DNA of 64,000 bases from Vibrio proteolyticus NBRC 13287 (GCF_000467125.1 NZ_BATJ01000022.1:17428-81427), one strand, 5' to 3'. Positions 25,867 to 34,838 are shown, counted from the stretch's first letter. Program-made: numbers and translations. The notes: generated from the letters alone by a model not told the origin.

Positions 25867-25983
25867 TTACTTGCGAGAAGATTTACGCGCTTTTATTACG
25901 CTTTGCTCTGCCGCTTTCTCCTGCTTTAGCTTGCGTTTTTCTTTCAGACTTAACTGGGGTTGTTTCTTCTCTTGCTTACTCAT
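25867..25983 (-). CDS. Small basic hypothetical protein (38 residues)
   Basis: ATG at 25983 to TAA at 25867. The product begins MSKQEKKQPQLSLKEKRKLK and is rich in Lys, Arg, Gln and Glu; it ends KARKSSRK. The ATG overlaps the stop of the upstream gene (ATGA), and AGAGGTG lies a few bases before it, so it looks translationally coupled. Strong positive charge suggests nucleic-acid or ribosome binding, but no family is recognised. Confidence 0.6.
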   Translation of the reverse strand: MSKQEKKQPQLSLKEKRKLKQEKAAEQSVIKARKSSRK

Positions 25984-26414
25984 GACTTCACCTCTGTTGA
26001 CTGACATAACCGACAGCCGCACACCGACAACAACGCGGGTGGGCGTGACGAATGCACAATATCGGTAATCACAAAACGGCGCCGCTGATGGAACAGGATC
26101 ATGTCGAACTCGTCCTGTAAAACCCGCCCCAATAGCTGGGCACCCAAATGAGAATCCACGGCCAGCTGGCCACTCAGAGGCCGGCTTTTATCGGCGTTGA
26201 CTAACGTGACTCGATAATGATGACGGCGTTCGATATCCATCAGCCCTACCCGATCACCGACAGCAATGCGGGCACCGTTGTGGCAATCGGCCTGTTGATC
26301 ATAGCGTTCAAACAGCGCCAACAAGCGCAGCGGAGACTGATAGGTTAAAAAGCGACTGGTGAACCACCAGGTACGCAGTGCCGGGGCGTATGCCGACCAT
26401 CTACGTGCCAACAC
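25980..26414 (-). CDS. GreA/GreB-Rnk C-terminal domain protein
   Basis: A protein of about 144 residues with the beta-sheet domain shared by the C-terminal part of Gre factors and Rnk: GARIAVGDRVGLMDIE, YRVTLVNADK, LAVDSHLGAQLLGRVLQDEFDM. Members bind RNA polymerase, so an effect on transcription is plausible but not shown. The coiled-coil N-domain of true Gre factors is absent. The tail has CGCRLC, a possible metal site. The frame is open to a GTG at 26480, inside a perfect inverted repeat. The GTG at 26414 with AAGGAAG six bases before it is preferred. Start uncertain. Confidence 0.6.
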   Translation of the reverse strand: MLARRWSAYAPALRTWWFTSRFLTYQSPLRLLALFERYDQQADCHNGARIAVGDRVGLMDIERRHHYRVTLVNADKSRPLSGQLAVDSHLGAQLLGRVLQDEFDMILFHQRRRFVITDIVHSSRPPALLSVCGCRLCQSTEVKS

Positions 26415-26463
26415 GATGACTTCCTTCTCAAGACCTTGTTTTAGCGATAATTGCGATACATAG

Positions 26464-26488
26464 AGCCGGAAGTGCCTCACTTCCGGCT
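26464..26488. repeat. Perfect inverted repeat upstream of the GreA-like gene
   Basis: AGCCGGAAGTG, CCT, CACTTCCGGCT: eleven perfect base pairs around a three-base centre. There is no T-tract on either side, so it is an unlikely classical terminator; an operator or mRNA hairpin is possible. Confidence 0.6.
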
Positions 26489-26588
26489 CAGTCCAGGAAC
26501 CTCGTCACCATGTGTGTTCTCCGCAAGTTGGTGGGTGTTCTAGCACTATAACCAGAGCCCAAAAGAAAGCAAAAGCGCCGCCTCGAAC

Positions 26589-26688
26589 AAAATGGCAAGA
26601 AACCGGTAAAACAGACAGAAAATGGCACGCGGGGATCAGAAAGTGGCAGTAAACTCGGAAAAACCACCAGAGCTGGAATAAAGTGGCG
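26589..26688. repeat. Four spaced AAARTGGC repeats downstream of gyrB
   Basis: AAAATGGC or AAAGTGGC starts at 26589, 26619, 26640 and 26680, spacings of 30, 21 and 40 bases, close to whole numbers of helical turns. No gene is supported between 26489 and 26710. Confidence 0.45.
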
Positions 26689-26710
26689 ATTTGCACCGTC
26701 GACAAAAACA

Positions 26711-26739
26711 AAAAAGCAGCGATGTATCGCTGCTTTTTT
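26711..26739. terminator. Terminator downstream of gyrB
   Basis: AAAAAGCAGCGA, loop TGTA, TCGCTGCTTTTTT, a very strong hairpin ending the dnaA-dnaN-recF-gyrB transcript; T/A runs on both sides make it bidirectional. Confidence 0.92.
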
Positions 26740-26760
26740 CATACGAGATGTTAACGCGAG

Positions 26761-29178
26761 TTACACGTCTAGGTTAGCGACACGCAAGGCGTTTTCTTCG
26801 ATGAAGTTACGACGCGGTTCAACCTGATCGCCCATCAGCGTGGTGAACAGTTGATCGGCGCCCACGGCGTCCTCGATAGTCACCTGCATCATACGACGGG
26901 TTTCCGGATCCATGGTGGTTTCCCACAACTGCTCCGGGTTCATCTCACCCAGACCTTTGTAACGCTGACGGCTCAGACCACGCTGCGACTCTTTCATCAG
27001 CCAATTAAGGGCTTCCACAAAGCTGCCCACCGGCTGAATACGCTCACCGCGTTTGATGTACGCCCCTTCTTCGATCAGACCATCGAGGCTTTCTGACAAC
27101 TCGGCCAGTCTGGCGTACTCTTTTGAGTTCAGCAGATCCACACTCAGCATGTAATCGTAAGTCACACCATGAGTACGCACTTTGATTTTCGGAATGCTGA
27201 CACCCAGCTCCTGATGCTGTTCAATTTCATAGCTGTACTGGCTGGCACCCACTTCTTTGGCATTTAGTTGTTCCACCAGTTGTTGGGTCCAGGCCTCGAC
27301 CTGTGCCACATCCTGGCATTGATCCGCCGTCAAACGTGGTACGTACAGGAACTCATGCAGCAGCGCATACGGGTACCGGCGACTCATGCGCTCCACCAGC
27401 TTGATGCCGGCGTTGTATTGCTGAACCAGTTTCTCCAGTGCCGCACCAGCCATGGCTGGTGCATCCGCATTGACGTGCAGCGCCGCGTTGTCTAACGCCA
27501 GCGACACCTGATACTGATTCATCGCTTCTTCATCTTTGATGTACTGCTCTTGTTTGCCTTTCTTCACTTTGTAAAGTGGTGGCTGAGCGATGTACACGTA
27601 GCCGCGCTCAATAAGCTCTGGCATTTGACGGTAGAAGAAGGTCAGCAGCAGCGTACGGATGTGCGAACCATCAACGTCCGCATCGGTCATGATGATGATG
27701 TTGTGGTAACGCAGTTTATCCGGGTTGTACTCGTCTCGACCGATGCCACAGCCCAGTGCCGTGATCAGTGTGGCCACTTCCTGTGAAGAGAGCATCTTGT
27801 CGAAACGCGCTTTTTCGACGTTGAGGATCTTACCTTTCAGCGGCAAAATCGCCTGGTTCTTACGGTTACGACCCTGCTTAGCACTCCCGCCCGCAGAGTC
27901 CCCCTCCACAATGTACAGTTCAGACAGTGCCGGGTCTTTTTCCTGACAGTCAGCCAGTTTACCCGGCAGACCTGCCAGATCCAGCGCACCTTTACGGCGT
28001 GTCATTTCACGCGCTTTACGCGCCGCTTCACGAGCACGCGCCGCGTCGATGATTTTTGAACACACCATCTTGGCTTCGTTCGGGTTCTCGACCAAAAATT
28101 CTGACAGCTTCTCACCCATGGCCGACTCAACCGCCGACTTCACTTCAGACGACACCAGCTTGTCTTTGGTTTGGCTGGAGAATTTTGGATCCGGCACTTT
28201 CACCGAAACCACCGCCGTCAGACCTTCACGCGCATCGTCACCCGACGTCGCGGTTTTCGCTTTCTTCGAGAAACCTTCTTTGTCCATGAAGGTATTCAGC
28301 GTCCGGGTCAATGCCGCGCGGAAACCCGCCAGGTGAGTCCCCCCGTCACGCTGTGGAATGTTGTTGGTGAAACAGAAGATATTCTCCTGGAAACCATCGT
28401 TCCACTGCATCGCCACTTCCACCGCAATGCCGTCTTCGCGTTCAAAGTTGAAGTGGAAAATTTTGTCGATGATCGGCGTTTTGTTGGTATTCAGGTGATC
28501 AACAAAGGCCTGAATGCCGCCTTCGTACATGAAGTGATCGTGTTTATCCGCTTCGCGCTCATCAATCAGCTTGATCGATACGCCCGAGTTCAAAAACGAC
28601 AGTTCACGCAGACGCTTCGCCAGGATGTCATAATGGAATTCGGTATTCGAGAAGGTTTCCGCACTTGGCCAGAAACGAATTTGTGTGCCGGTTTTGTCAG
28701 TATCACCGACCACTGCTAGAGGTGCTTCAGGTTCACCATGACGGTAAGTTTGCGTATGGATATGACCGCCACGATGAATGGTCAGGACCACTTTTTCAGA
28801 CAAAGCGTTCACGACCGACACCCCCACACCGTGCAAGCCACCAGAGACTTTGTACGAGTTGTCATCGAACTTGCCGCCCGCGTGCAGGACCGTCATGATC
28901 ACTTCAGCGGCAGACACTTTCTCTTCCGGGTGCATTTCGGTTGGAATACCACGGCCATCGTCGCTCACGGAAACCGAGTTGTCCTCATGAATTGTCACAA
29001 CGATGTCTTTACAGTGACCCGCCAACGCTTCATCAATTGAGTTATCGACTACCTCGAACACCATGTGGTGCAAACCGGTGCCATCATCAGTGTCGCCGAT
29101 GTACATACCCGGACGCTTACGCACCGCGTCCAGACCCTTCAGTACCTTAATACTCGATGAATCGTAATTTTCAGACAT
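26761..29178 (-). CDS. gyrB: DNA gyrase subunit B
   Basis: ATPase subunit of the type II topoisomerase that introduces negative supercoils. The 805-residue protein has the GHKL ATP-binding site (EVVDNSIDEAL near 42, DDGRGIPTEMHPEEK near 73, GGLHGVGVSVVNALS near 114) and the TOPRIM region EGDSAGGSAKQGRNR near 424 with the DADVDGSH metal motif. The C-terminal insert-bearing tail is of gammaproteobacterial length. It is the last gene of the operon, 18 bases after recF. Confidence 0.97.
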   Translation of the reverse strand: MSENYDSSSIKVLKGLDAVRKRPGMYIGDTDDGTGLHHMVFEVVDNSIDEALAGHCKDIVVTIHEDNSVSVSDDGRGIPTEMHPEEKVSAAEVIMTVLHAGGKFDDNSYKVSGGLHGVGVSVVNALSEKVVLTIHRGGHIHTQTYRHGEPEAPLAVVGDTDKTGTQIRFWPSAETFSNTEFHYDILAKRLRELSFLNSGVSIKLIDEREADKHDHFMYEGGIQAFVDHLNTNKTPIIDKIFHFNFEREDGIAVEVAMQWNDGFQENIFCFTNNIPQRDGGTHLAGFRAALTRTLNTFMDKEGFSKKAKTATSGDDAREGLTAVVSVKVPDPKFSSQTKDKLVSSEVKSAVESAMGEKLSEFLVENPNEAKMVCSKIIDAARAREAARKAREMTRRKGALDLAGLPGKLADCQEKDPALSELYIVEGDSAGGSAKQGRNRKNQAILPLKGKILNVEKARFDKMLSSQEVATLITALGCGIGRDEYNPDKLRYHNIIIMTDADVDGSHIRTLLLTFFYRQMPELIERGYVYIAQPPLYKVKKGKQEQYIKDEEAMNQYQVSLALDNAALHVNADAPAMAGAALEKLVQQYNAGIKLVERMSRRYPYALLHEFLYVPRLTADQCQDVAQVEAWTQQLVEQLNAKEVGASQYSYEIEQHQELGVSIPKIKVRTHGVTYDYMLSVDLLNSKEYARLAELSESLDGLIEEGAYIKRGERIQPVGSFVEALNWLMKESQRGLSRQRYKGLGEMNPEQLWETTMDPETRRMMQVTIEDAVGADQLFTTLMGDQVEPRRNFIEENALRVANLDV

Positions 29179-29196
29179 GAGTTACTCTCTCACTAT

Positions 29197-30276
29197 TTAT
29201 CCTTGCTCGATCACACCATGTTCCACATAGAACAATCGGCCAGAATCATCGCGCATGTCGGCAATCTGGCTGTCGGTAATCGAGCTTACAAAAACTTGAG
29301 CCCCCGTCGCTTTAAGGCAATCTGCCAGTCGTTTGCGACGTTGGCTGTCTAATTCAGAAGCAAAGTCATCGATCAAATAGATGCATTGCTTACCGGTCTT
29401 GTCGGTCAGATGCTGGCCTTGCGCCACACGCAGTGCGCAGACCATCAGTTTCAGTTGACCTCGTGACAGAACATCCTCCACCGGGGTTCCGTTCACTTTA
29501 ATGCGCAGATCCGCTTTGTTCGGGCCGCTAAAGGTGTAACCCAGCGCTTGATCGCGTTCGAAGTTTTTCTCGAGAATCTCTTGGTAGGGCGTCTCTTTGT
29601 CCCACCCACGATAATACTTCAATTGAATATCAAATTCTGGCAAAAATGTCTGGCAAATCGACTCGGCGACCCCTTTCATTTGCTCGACATATTCCGCCCG
29701 CCAGGCACTGATCTGCTCGGCCAGCACGGCCATCTGCTGATCCCAGTAACTGAGCTCGCGATATCGGGTGGCCGTTTTCAGCAGTGCATTGCGCTGCTTA
29801 TTGAGGCGCTTAAACCGCCCCCAGGCATCGTAAAACGCCGCTTCGGTATGAAACACGCCCCAATCGATGAACGCCCGCCGGTGTTTCGGCCCGTCCGTCA
29901 GCAAATCAAACCCTTCAGGGTGAATCAGCTGCAAGGGCAAAACCTGAGCTAATTGTGCCAGTTTTTGACCGGTTTGACCGCCTATTTTAACCTCTGTCGA
30001 GCCATCACGCTGCTTATTAATGCCAATTGGTAGCTCAAATTGGTCCGAGTTCAAAAAACGACCGTGGACAAACAGTTCATCACACTGGTTTTGGATCACC
30101 CGGCCGGTCAGCGAGCTTTTGAAAGAGCGACCGTGACCGAGCAGATACACCGCTTCCAGCACGCTGGTTTTGCCGCTGCCGTTGGGGCCGATAAGAAAAT
30201 TAAAGCCTGGCGACAGTGCGATGTCGCAGGCTTTAATATTGCGAAATTGCTGAATGATTAAACGGGAAAGAGGCAT
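29197..30276 (-). CDS. recF: DNA replication and repair protein RecF
   Basis: A 359-residue SMC-like ATPase that loads RecA at single-strand gaps with RecO and RecR. The Walker A motif GPNGSGKTS is at about residues 30-38, the ABC-type signature is VLSRGQLKLMV, and Walker B is CIYLIDDFASELD. The protein begins MPLSRLIIQQFRNIKAC, as expected. It follows dnaN by 23 bases. All key motifs are present. Confidence 0.96.
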   Translation of the reverse strand: MPLSRLIIQQFRNIKACDIALSPGFNFLIGPNGSGKTSVLEAVYLLGHGRSFKSSLTGRVIQNQCDELFVHGRFLNSDQFELPIGINKQRDGSTEVKIGGQTGQKLAQLAQVLPLQLIHPEGFDLLTDGPKHRRAFIDWGVFHTEAAFYDAWGRFKRLNKQRNALLKTATRYRELSYWDQQMAVLAEQISAWRAEYVEQMKGVAESICQTFLPEFDIQLKYYRGWDKETPYQEILEKNFERDQALGYTFSGPNKADLRIKVNGTPVEDVLSRGQLKLMVCALRVAQGQHLTDKTGKQCIYLIDDFASELDSQRRKRLADCLKATGAQVFVSSITDSQIADMRDDSGRLFYVEHGVIEQG

Positions 30277-30299
30277 TCAGTTGGTCTGAGTCACAACGC

Positions 30300-31400
30300 T
30301 TACAGACGGATCGGCATCACCACATACATGGCGCTGTCGTCATCACGGTTTTCAATCAACGCACTGGCGTTTGCGTCCGACATGGACACACGCACCGCCT
30401 CACAACGCAAGGTATTGAGCACATCCAGCACATAGCTGACGTTGAAACCAATTTCGATCGCCTCACCGTCAAATGTGACATCCAGCATCTCTTCGGCTTC
30501 TTCCTGCTCTGGGTTATTGGCGGTAATGCGCATTTCGCTGTCCGCCAGATTGACCCGCACACCGCGAAACTTTTCGTTCGACAGGATCGCCGCCCGCGAG
30601 AACGCCTGACGCAGCTCATCACAGCCCGCTTCCAGTGTTTTGGTAGTATTTTGTGGCAATACGCGGCGATAATCGGGGAAACGGCCGTCAACGAGCTTAG
30701 AGGTGAAGACAAAGTTATTCACTTCCGCGCGTACATTGGAACTGCCGATCTGCAACACCACAGGTTGCTCTGGAGCATCCAGCAGCTTCACCAGTTCCTG
30801 CACGCCTTTACGCGGCACAATGATCTGCTGCTGGGCAAATTCAGCGCCCAGTTGGGTCTGCGCCACCGCCATCCGGTGACCGTCAGTCGCCACACTGCGC
30901 AGGGTGGTGCCTTCAATCTCAAACAGCATACCGTTGAGGTAGTAACGCACATCCTGGTTAGCCATCGAAAACTGGGTTTTCTCAATCAAACCACGCAGGT
31001 CAGCCTGAGTGACGGAAATTTCCACCTCACTCTGCCAGTCTTCAATGTTCGGAAAATCGCTTGCTGGCAATGTGGCCAGAGAGAAACGGCTGCGTCCTGA
31101 GCGCACCTGAACGCGATCGCCTTCAAGCAGTACCGTGATCACCGATTCATCCGGCAGGCCACGGCAAATATCGAGGAATTTACGTGACGGCACCGTAATG
31201 CTGCCCGCCTCACACTCGCCTTCCAGGCTGACCCGGCTGATCAGTTCCACTTCCAGATCGGTGGCGGTCATCGACAGGACATTGTCGTCGACTTTCAGCA
31301 GCAGGTTACCGAGGATCGGCAAAGTCGGCCGGCCCCCCAAAGCGCCAGAGACTTGTTGCAGGGGTTTCAGCAGGTGACTACGTTGAATAGTAAATTTCAT
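30300..31400 (-). CDS. dnaN: DNA polymerase III beta sliding clamp
   Basis: The ring-shaped processivity clamp, 366 residues in three repeated domains. It begins MKFTIQRSHLLKPLQQVSGALGG and ends SAMYVVMPIRL, the conserved C-terminus that lines the protein-binding pocket. It lies 73 bases behind dnaA in the same direction and just ahead of recF. Confidence 0.97.
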   Translation of the reverse strand: MKFTIQRSHLLKPLQQVSGALGGRPTLPILGNLLLKVDDNVLSMTATDLEVELISRVSLEGECEAGSITVPSRKFLDICRGLPDESVITVLLEGDRVQVRSGRSRFSLATLPASDFPNIEDWQSEVEISVTQADLRGLIEKTQFSMANQDVRYYLNGMLFEIEGTTLRSVATDGHRMAVAQTQLGAEFAQQQIIVPRKGVQELVKLLDAPEQPVVLQIGSSNVRAEVNNFVFTSKLVDGRFPDYRRVLPQNTTKTLEAGCDELRQAFSRAAILSNEKFRGVRVNLADSEMRITANNPEQEEAEEMLDVTFDGEAIEIGFNVSYVLDVLNTLRCEAVRVSMSDANASALIENRDDDSAMYVVMPIRL

Positions 31401-31473
31401 AGCTAGCTCTTAACGGTGTATGGCATGTGCCGGTTTTTATTATCAGCGATAAGAATAGTGCGATCTCGCCCGA

Positions 31474-32880
31474 TTACGAAGACAGCGTTCGGATCAGGTT
31501 CGAATAATCTTCTTTGATGTCGTGGCTCTCTTCACGCAACTGCTCAATCTTACGGCAGGCGTGTAGCACCGTCGTGTGGTCACGGCCGCCAAACGCATCG
31601 CCGATTTCCGGCAGACTGTGGTTGGTGAGCTCTTTGGCCAGCGCCATCGCCAGCTGACGCGGGCGGGCAACCGAGCGAGAACGACGCTTCGACAGCAGAT
31701 CGGCGACTTTAATCTTGTAGTACTCTGCGACCGTCTTCTGAATGTTGTCGATCGTCACCAGCTTTTCCTGCAGCGCCAGCAAATCCCGCAGCGCTTCTCG
31801 CACGAAATCAATGGTGATCGGACGGCCGGTAAAGTTGGCGTTAGCGATCACTCGGTTCAGCGCCCCTTCCAGCTCACGCACGTTCGAGCGCAGACGTTTG
31901 GCGATGAAAAACGCCACTTCATCGGCCAGATGAATCTGGTGATCTTCGGCTTTTTTCATCAGGATCGCGACGCGAGTTTCCAGCTCTGGCGGCTCAATCG
32001 CCACCGTCAGCCCCCAGCCAAAGCGGGATTTCAGGCGATCTTCCACCCCGTTGATCTCTTTCGGATAACGGTCTGAGGTGAGAATGATCTGTTGATTGCC
32101 TTCCAGCAGCGCGTTGAAGGTATGGAAAAACTCTTCCTGAGAGCGCTCTTTATTGGCGAAAAACTGAATGTCATCGATCAGCAGCGCATCCACACTGCGG
32201 TAGTAACGTTTGAACTCTTCAATCGCGTTATTTTGCAGGGCTTTGACCATGTCCTGCACAAAACGCTCCGAGTGCATGTACACCACTTTGGCGTTCGGAT
32301 TGTTATCGACGATGGCGTTGCCGACGGCATGCAGCAAGTGGGTTTTACCCAGACCGGTCCCGCCATAGAGGAACAACGGGTTGTACGCTGCACCCGGGTT
32401 GTCTGAAACCTGACGGGCCGCGGCCAGACCAAGCTGGTTTGATTTACCTTCCACAAAGTTGTTGAACTTGTGTTTCGGGTTCATGTTGGAACGGTAAGTG
32501 ATTTCCGGCGCGCTGGCCGCATCGTCGTCCCAGGTTTTGTGGATCGGCTTGCGTGCCTGCAACTGGGCCGGCGCAGACGACTCTGCTGCCACATCGGCGG
32601 GCGTGCGGATCGGGGCCGGTTTGGGCGCAACCACCCGGCGGCTGCCAACTTCAAAGCGCAGGCTCGGAATGTCGCTGCCACAGTATTCCTGCAGCAGACG
32701 ATTAATGTTGTTCAGGTACTTATCCCGAACCCAGTCGAGCACGAACCGGTTCGGAGCGAACAAAGTGAGAGTATTGTCATTGAGCTCTGCTTGTAACGGT
32801 CGAACCCACATACTGAATTCTGTAGCTGGTAGCTCTTCTTGAAGCTGTTGCATGCACTGCAACCATAGCGAAGATGACAC
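31474..32880 (-). CDS. dnaA: Chromosomal replication initiator protein DnaA
   Basis: A 468-residue AAA+ initiator that binds the DnaA boxes of oriC and opens the duplex. Domain I (MSSSLWLQCMQQLQEELPA) interacts with helicase loaders, and a variable linker is rich in Pro/Ala. The Walker A motif is GGTGLGKTHL near 172, Walker B is LLIDDIQF near 235, and the DNA-binding signature GGRDHTTVLHACRKIE is near 435. The start is GTG, as in E. coli. DnaA boxes and many GATC sites in the upstream region suggest autoregulation and SeqA control. Confidence 0.97.
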   Translation of the reverse strand: MSSSLWLQCMQQLQEELPATEFSMWVRPLQAELNDNTLTLFAPNRFVLDWVRDKYLNNINRLLQEYCGSDIPSLRFEVGSRRVVAPKPAPIRTPADVAAESSAPAQLQARKPIHKTWDDDAASAPEITYRSNMNPKHKFNNFVEGKSNQLGLAAARQVSDNPGAAYNPLFLYGGTGLGKTHLLHAVGNAIVDNNPNAKVVYMHSERFVQDMVKALQNNAIEEFKRYYRSVDALLIDDIQFFANKERSQEEFFHTFNALLEGNQQIILTSDRYPKEINGVEDRLKSRFGWGLTVAIEPPELETRVAILMKKAEDHQIHLADEVAFFIAKRLRSNVRELEGALNRVIANANFTGRPITIDFVREALRDLLALQEKLVTIDNIQKTVAEYYKIKVADLLSKRRSRSVARPRQLAMALAKELTNHSLPEIGDAFGGRDHTTVLHACRKIEQLREESHDIKEDYSNLIRTLSS

Positions 32881-32903
32881 GATGCCCCCACTCGAAACTT
32901 AGA

Positions 32904-33148
32904 TGATCGGAAAAGACGACAATGTTACCTGTTGATAACCAAGATCGCCAGCGATTGATCGACGATCCAGTGAATAAGATCGTACTTATACACAATTATT
33001 TACCGCAATTTGGCCGGATCCACACAAACCGTCCCAAAATTACTCACATTTTGATCCACATTTGGCTTTTTTTTCACGGGATCCGGTGATCTTCAATCTG
33101 GTGATAACTCTGTGAATCTTTTTCTCCACACCCTGAGCGATCTGGATC
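32904..33148. promoter_or_regulatory. GATC-rich dnaA upstream region
   Basis: About eleven GATC sites occur in some 245 bases, roughly ten times the chance density. Most are between the dnaA start and the binding-protein gene, and they include several GGATCC sites. Such clusters are SeqA targets after replication. No protein gene is supported in 32881-33337. Confidence 0.6.
32986..32994 (+). promoter_or_regulatory. DnaA box upstream of dnaA
   Basis: TTATACACA, a perfect match to the nine-base consensus, 106 bases before the dnaA start codon. A likely autoregulatory site. Confidence 0.7.
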
Positions 33149-33213
33149 ATTTTGTGCCTTTGAGCACTGGCTCACATCGGCCTGGCACGAAAATCGCCCA
33201 GGATAGACTAGGC

Positions 33214-33222
33214 TGTGTATAA
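33214..33222 (-). promoter_or_regulatory. Second DnaA box in the dnaA-transporter intergenic region
   Basis: TGTGTATAA, the reverse complement of TTATACACA, 116 bases before the binding-protein start codon. Confidence 0.6.
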
Positions 33223-33337
33223 CCTGACCATAACCTTCAACTTATTACACACTGCTCTAGTTTATTGCACTTGGTTATTTATCTAACTAAGCAAAGTAAC
33301 AGTAGTATTTCCCTCTACAAATATATGGAGTTGTATT

Positions 33338-34084
33338 ATGAAAACCTGGATTAAAGCTGCCGTTGCAGCCGTCGCTCTGTCTGCAGCCACTGTGCAGGCC
33401 GCAACCGAAATCAAAGTGGGCATGTCTGGCCGCTACTTCCCGTTCACGTTCGTCAAGCAGGATAAACTGCAGGGCTTTGAAGTGGACGTGTGGGACGAAA
33501 TCGGTAAACGCAACGACTATAAAGTAGAATACGTCACCGCAAACTTCTCGGGTTTGTTCGGATTACTTGAAACCGGCCGCATCGACACCATTTCAAACCA
33601 AATCACTATCACTGATGAGCGCAAGGCCAAGTATCTGTTTGCGGATCCGTACGTCATCGACGGTGCGCAAATCACCGTCCGTAAAGGCAACGACACCATC
33701 AAGGGTGTGGATGACCTGGCCGGTAAAACCGTGGCCGTGAATCTGGGTTCGAACTTCGAACAACTGCTGCGCAGCTACGACAAAGACGGTAAAATCAACG
33801 TGAAAACGTACGATACCGGTATCGAACACGACGTCGCACTCGGCCGTGCTGATGCCTTCGTGATGGATCGCTTGTCGGCGCTGGAACTGATCAAAAAAAC
33901 CGGTCTGCCGCTGCAACTGGCGGGTCAACCGTTTGAGACCATCGAGAACGCCTGGCCATTCCTGAACAACGAAAAAGGCCGTCAATTGCAGTCTGAAGTC
34001 AATCAGGCTCTGAAATCGATGCGTGAAGATGGTACGCTTGCGCAGATCTCTGAAAAATGGTTCGGTGCCGACATTACCAAATAA
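33338..34084 (+). CDS. Polar amino acid ABC transporter substrate-binding protein
   Basis: A 248-residue periplasmic binding protein with signal peptide (MKTWIKAAVAAVALSAATVQA). Family-3 solute-binding features are GFEVDVWDEIGKR, ISNQITITDERKAKYLFADPYV and the C-terminal DGTLAQISEKWFGADITK. It resembles the cystine-binding protein TcyJ (FliY) of E. coli, especially ITDERK and WFGAD, so a cystine-type substrate is possible; the ligand is not proven. GGAG lies eight bases before the ATG. A hairpin between this gene and the permease would leave the binding protein in excess. Confidence 0.88.
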   Translation: MKTWIKAAVAAVALSAATVQAATEIKVGMSGRYFPFTFVKQDKLQGFEVDVWDEIGKRNDYKVEYVTANFSGLFGLLETGRIDTISNQITITDERKAKYLFADPYVIDGAQITVRKGNDTIKGVDDLAGKTVAVNLGSNFEQLLRSYDKDGKINVKTYDTGIEHDVALGRADAFVMDRLSALELIKKTGLPLQLAGQPFETIENAWPFLNNEKGRQLQSEVNQALKSMREDGTLAQISEKWFGADITK

Positions 34085-34118
34085 CCGTCGCACCAGAACA
34101 AATCAACTGTATTTTCGA

Positions 34119-34149
34119 GGGTGGAATGGTCAATTCCACCCTTTCTTTT
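34119..34149 (+). terminator. Partial terminator between binding protein and permease
   Basis: GGGTGGAAT, loop GGTCA, ATTCCACCC, then TTTCTTTT. It would lower expression of the downstream permease and ATPase relative to the binding protein. Confidence 0.7.
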
Positions 34150-34166
34150 CTGATGTAAGGTAACTT

Positions 34167-34838
34167 ATGGGTTTTGACTTTAACTACATGCTGGAGTTAA
34201 TGCCGATACTGCTCAAGTATCTCGGCACCACCATGGAAATGGCGATCTGGGGATTGCTGTTTTCGCTGATTCTGTCCGTTGTGCTGGCCAACATTCGTGT
34301 GTTTCGTCTGCCGGTGCTGGATCAGCTCAGCCAGCTTTACATCAGTTTCTTCCGCGGCACGCCGTTGTTGGTTCAGCTGTTCCTGCTTTATTATGGCTTG
34401 CCACAAATCTTTCCGGTGATGGTCGGACTGGATGCCTTCTCAGCGGCGGTGATCGGCCTGACGCTCCATTTTGCCGCTTACATGGCAGAAAGCATACGCG
34501 CCGCGATCATCGGCATTGACCGCAGCCAGATGGAAGCCAGTTTGTCGGTCGGTATGACCACACCACAAGCGATGCGCCGAATCATCCTGCCACAGGCAAC
34601 CCGCGTGGCGCTGCCGTCGCTGATGAATTACTTCATCGACATGATCAAATCCACCTCGCTGGCTTTCACTCTCGGCGTGGCAGAAATCATGGCCAAAGCG
34701 CAAATGGAAGCCTCATCCAGTTTTCGTTTCTTTGAAGCGTTCCTGGCGGTCGCACTGATTTACTGGGGCGTGGTTTTGGTTCTGACCCGCGTCCAGATCT
34801 GGGCGGAAACCAAACTGAATAGGGCATACGTACGATGA
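34167..34838 (+). CDS. Polar amino acid ABC transporter permease
   Basis: A 223-residue inner-membrane permease of the HisM/GlnP type. About five hydrophobic segments are visible, and the ATPase-contact loop appears as ESIRAAIIGIDRSQMEASLSVG (EAA-type motif, with the Gly at the expected place). The sequence RGTPLLVQLFLLYYGLP is typical of the family. Its stop overlaps the next gene's start (ATGA), so translation of permease and ATPase is coupled. Confidence 0.92.
   Translation: MGFDFNYMLELMPILLKYLGTTMEMAIWGLLFSLILSVVLANIRVFRLPVLDQLSQLYISFFRGTPLLVQLFLLYYGLPQIFPVMVGLDAFSAAVIGLTLHFAAYMAESIRAAIIGIDRSQMEASLSVGMTTPQAMRRIILPQATRVALPSLMNYFIDMIKSTSLAFTLGVAEIMAKAQMEASSSFRFFEAFLAVALIYWGVVLVLTRVQIWAETKLNRAYVR

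Noticed and set aside
26488..26742. Two minus-strand frames with repeated Cys-His-Phe after gyrB
   Set aside because: The CHF pattern comes from the AAARTGGC DNA repeats and the frames run into the gyrB terminator.
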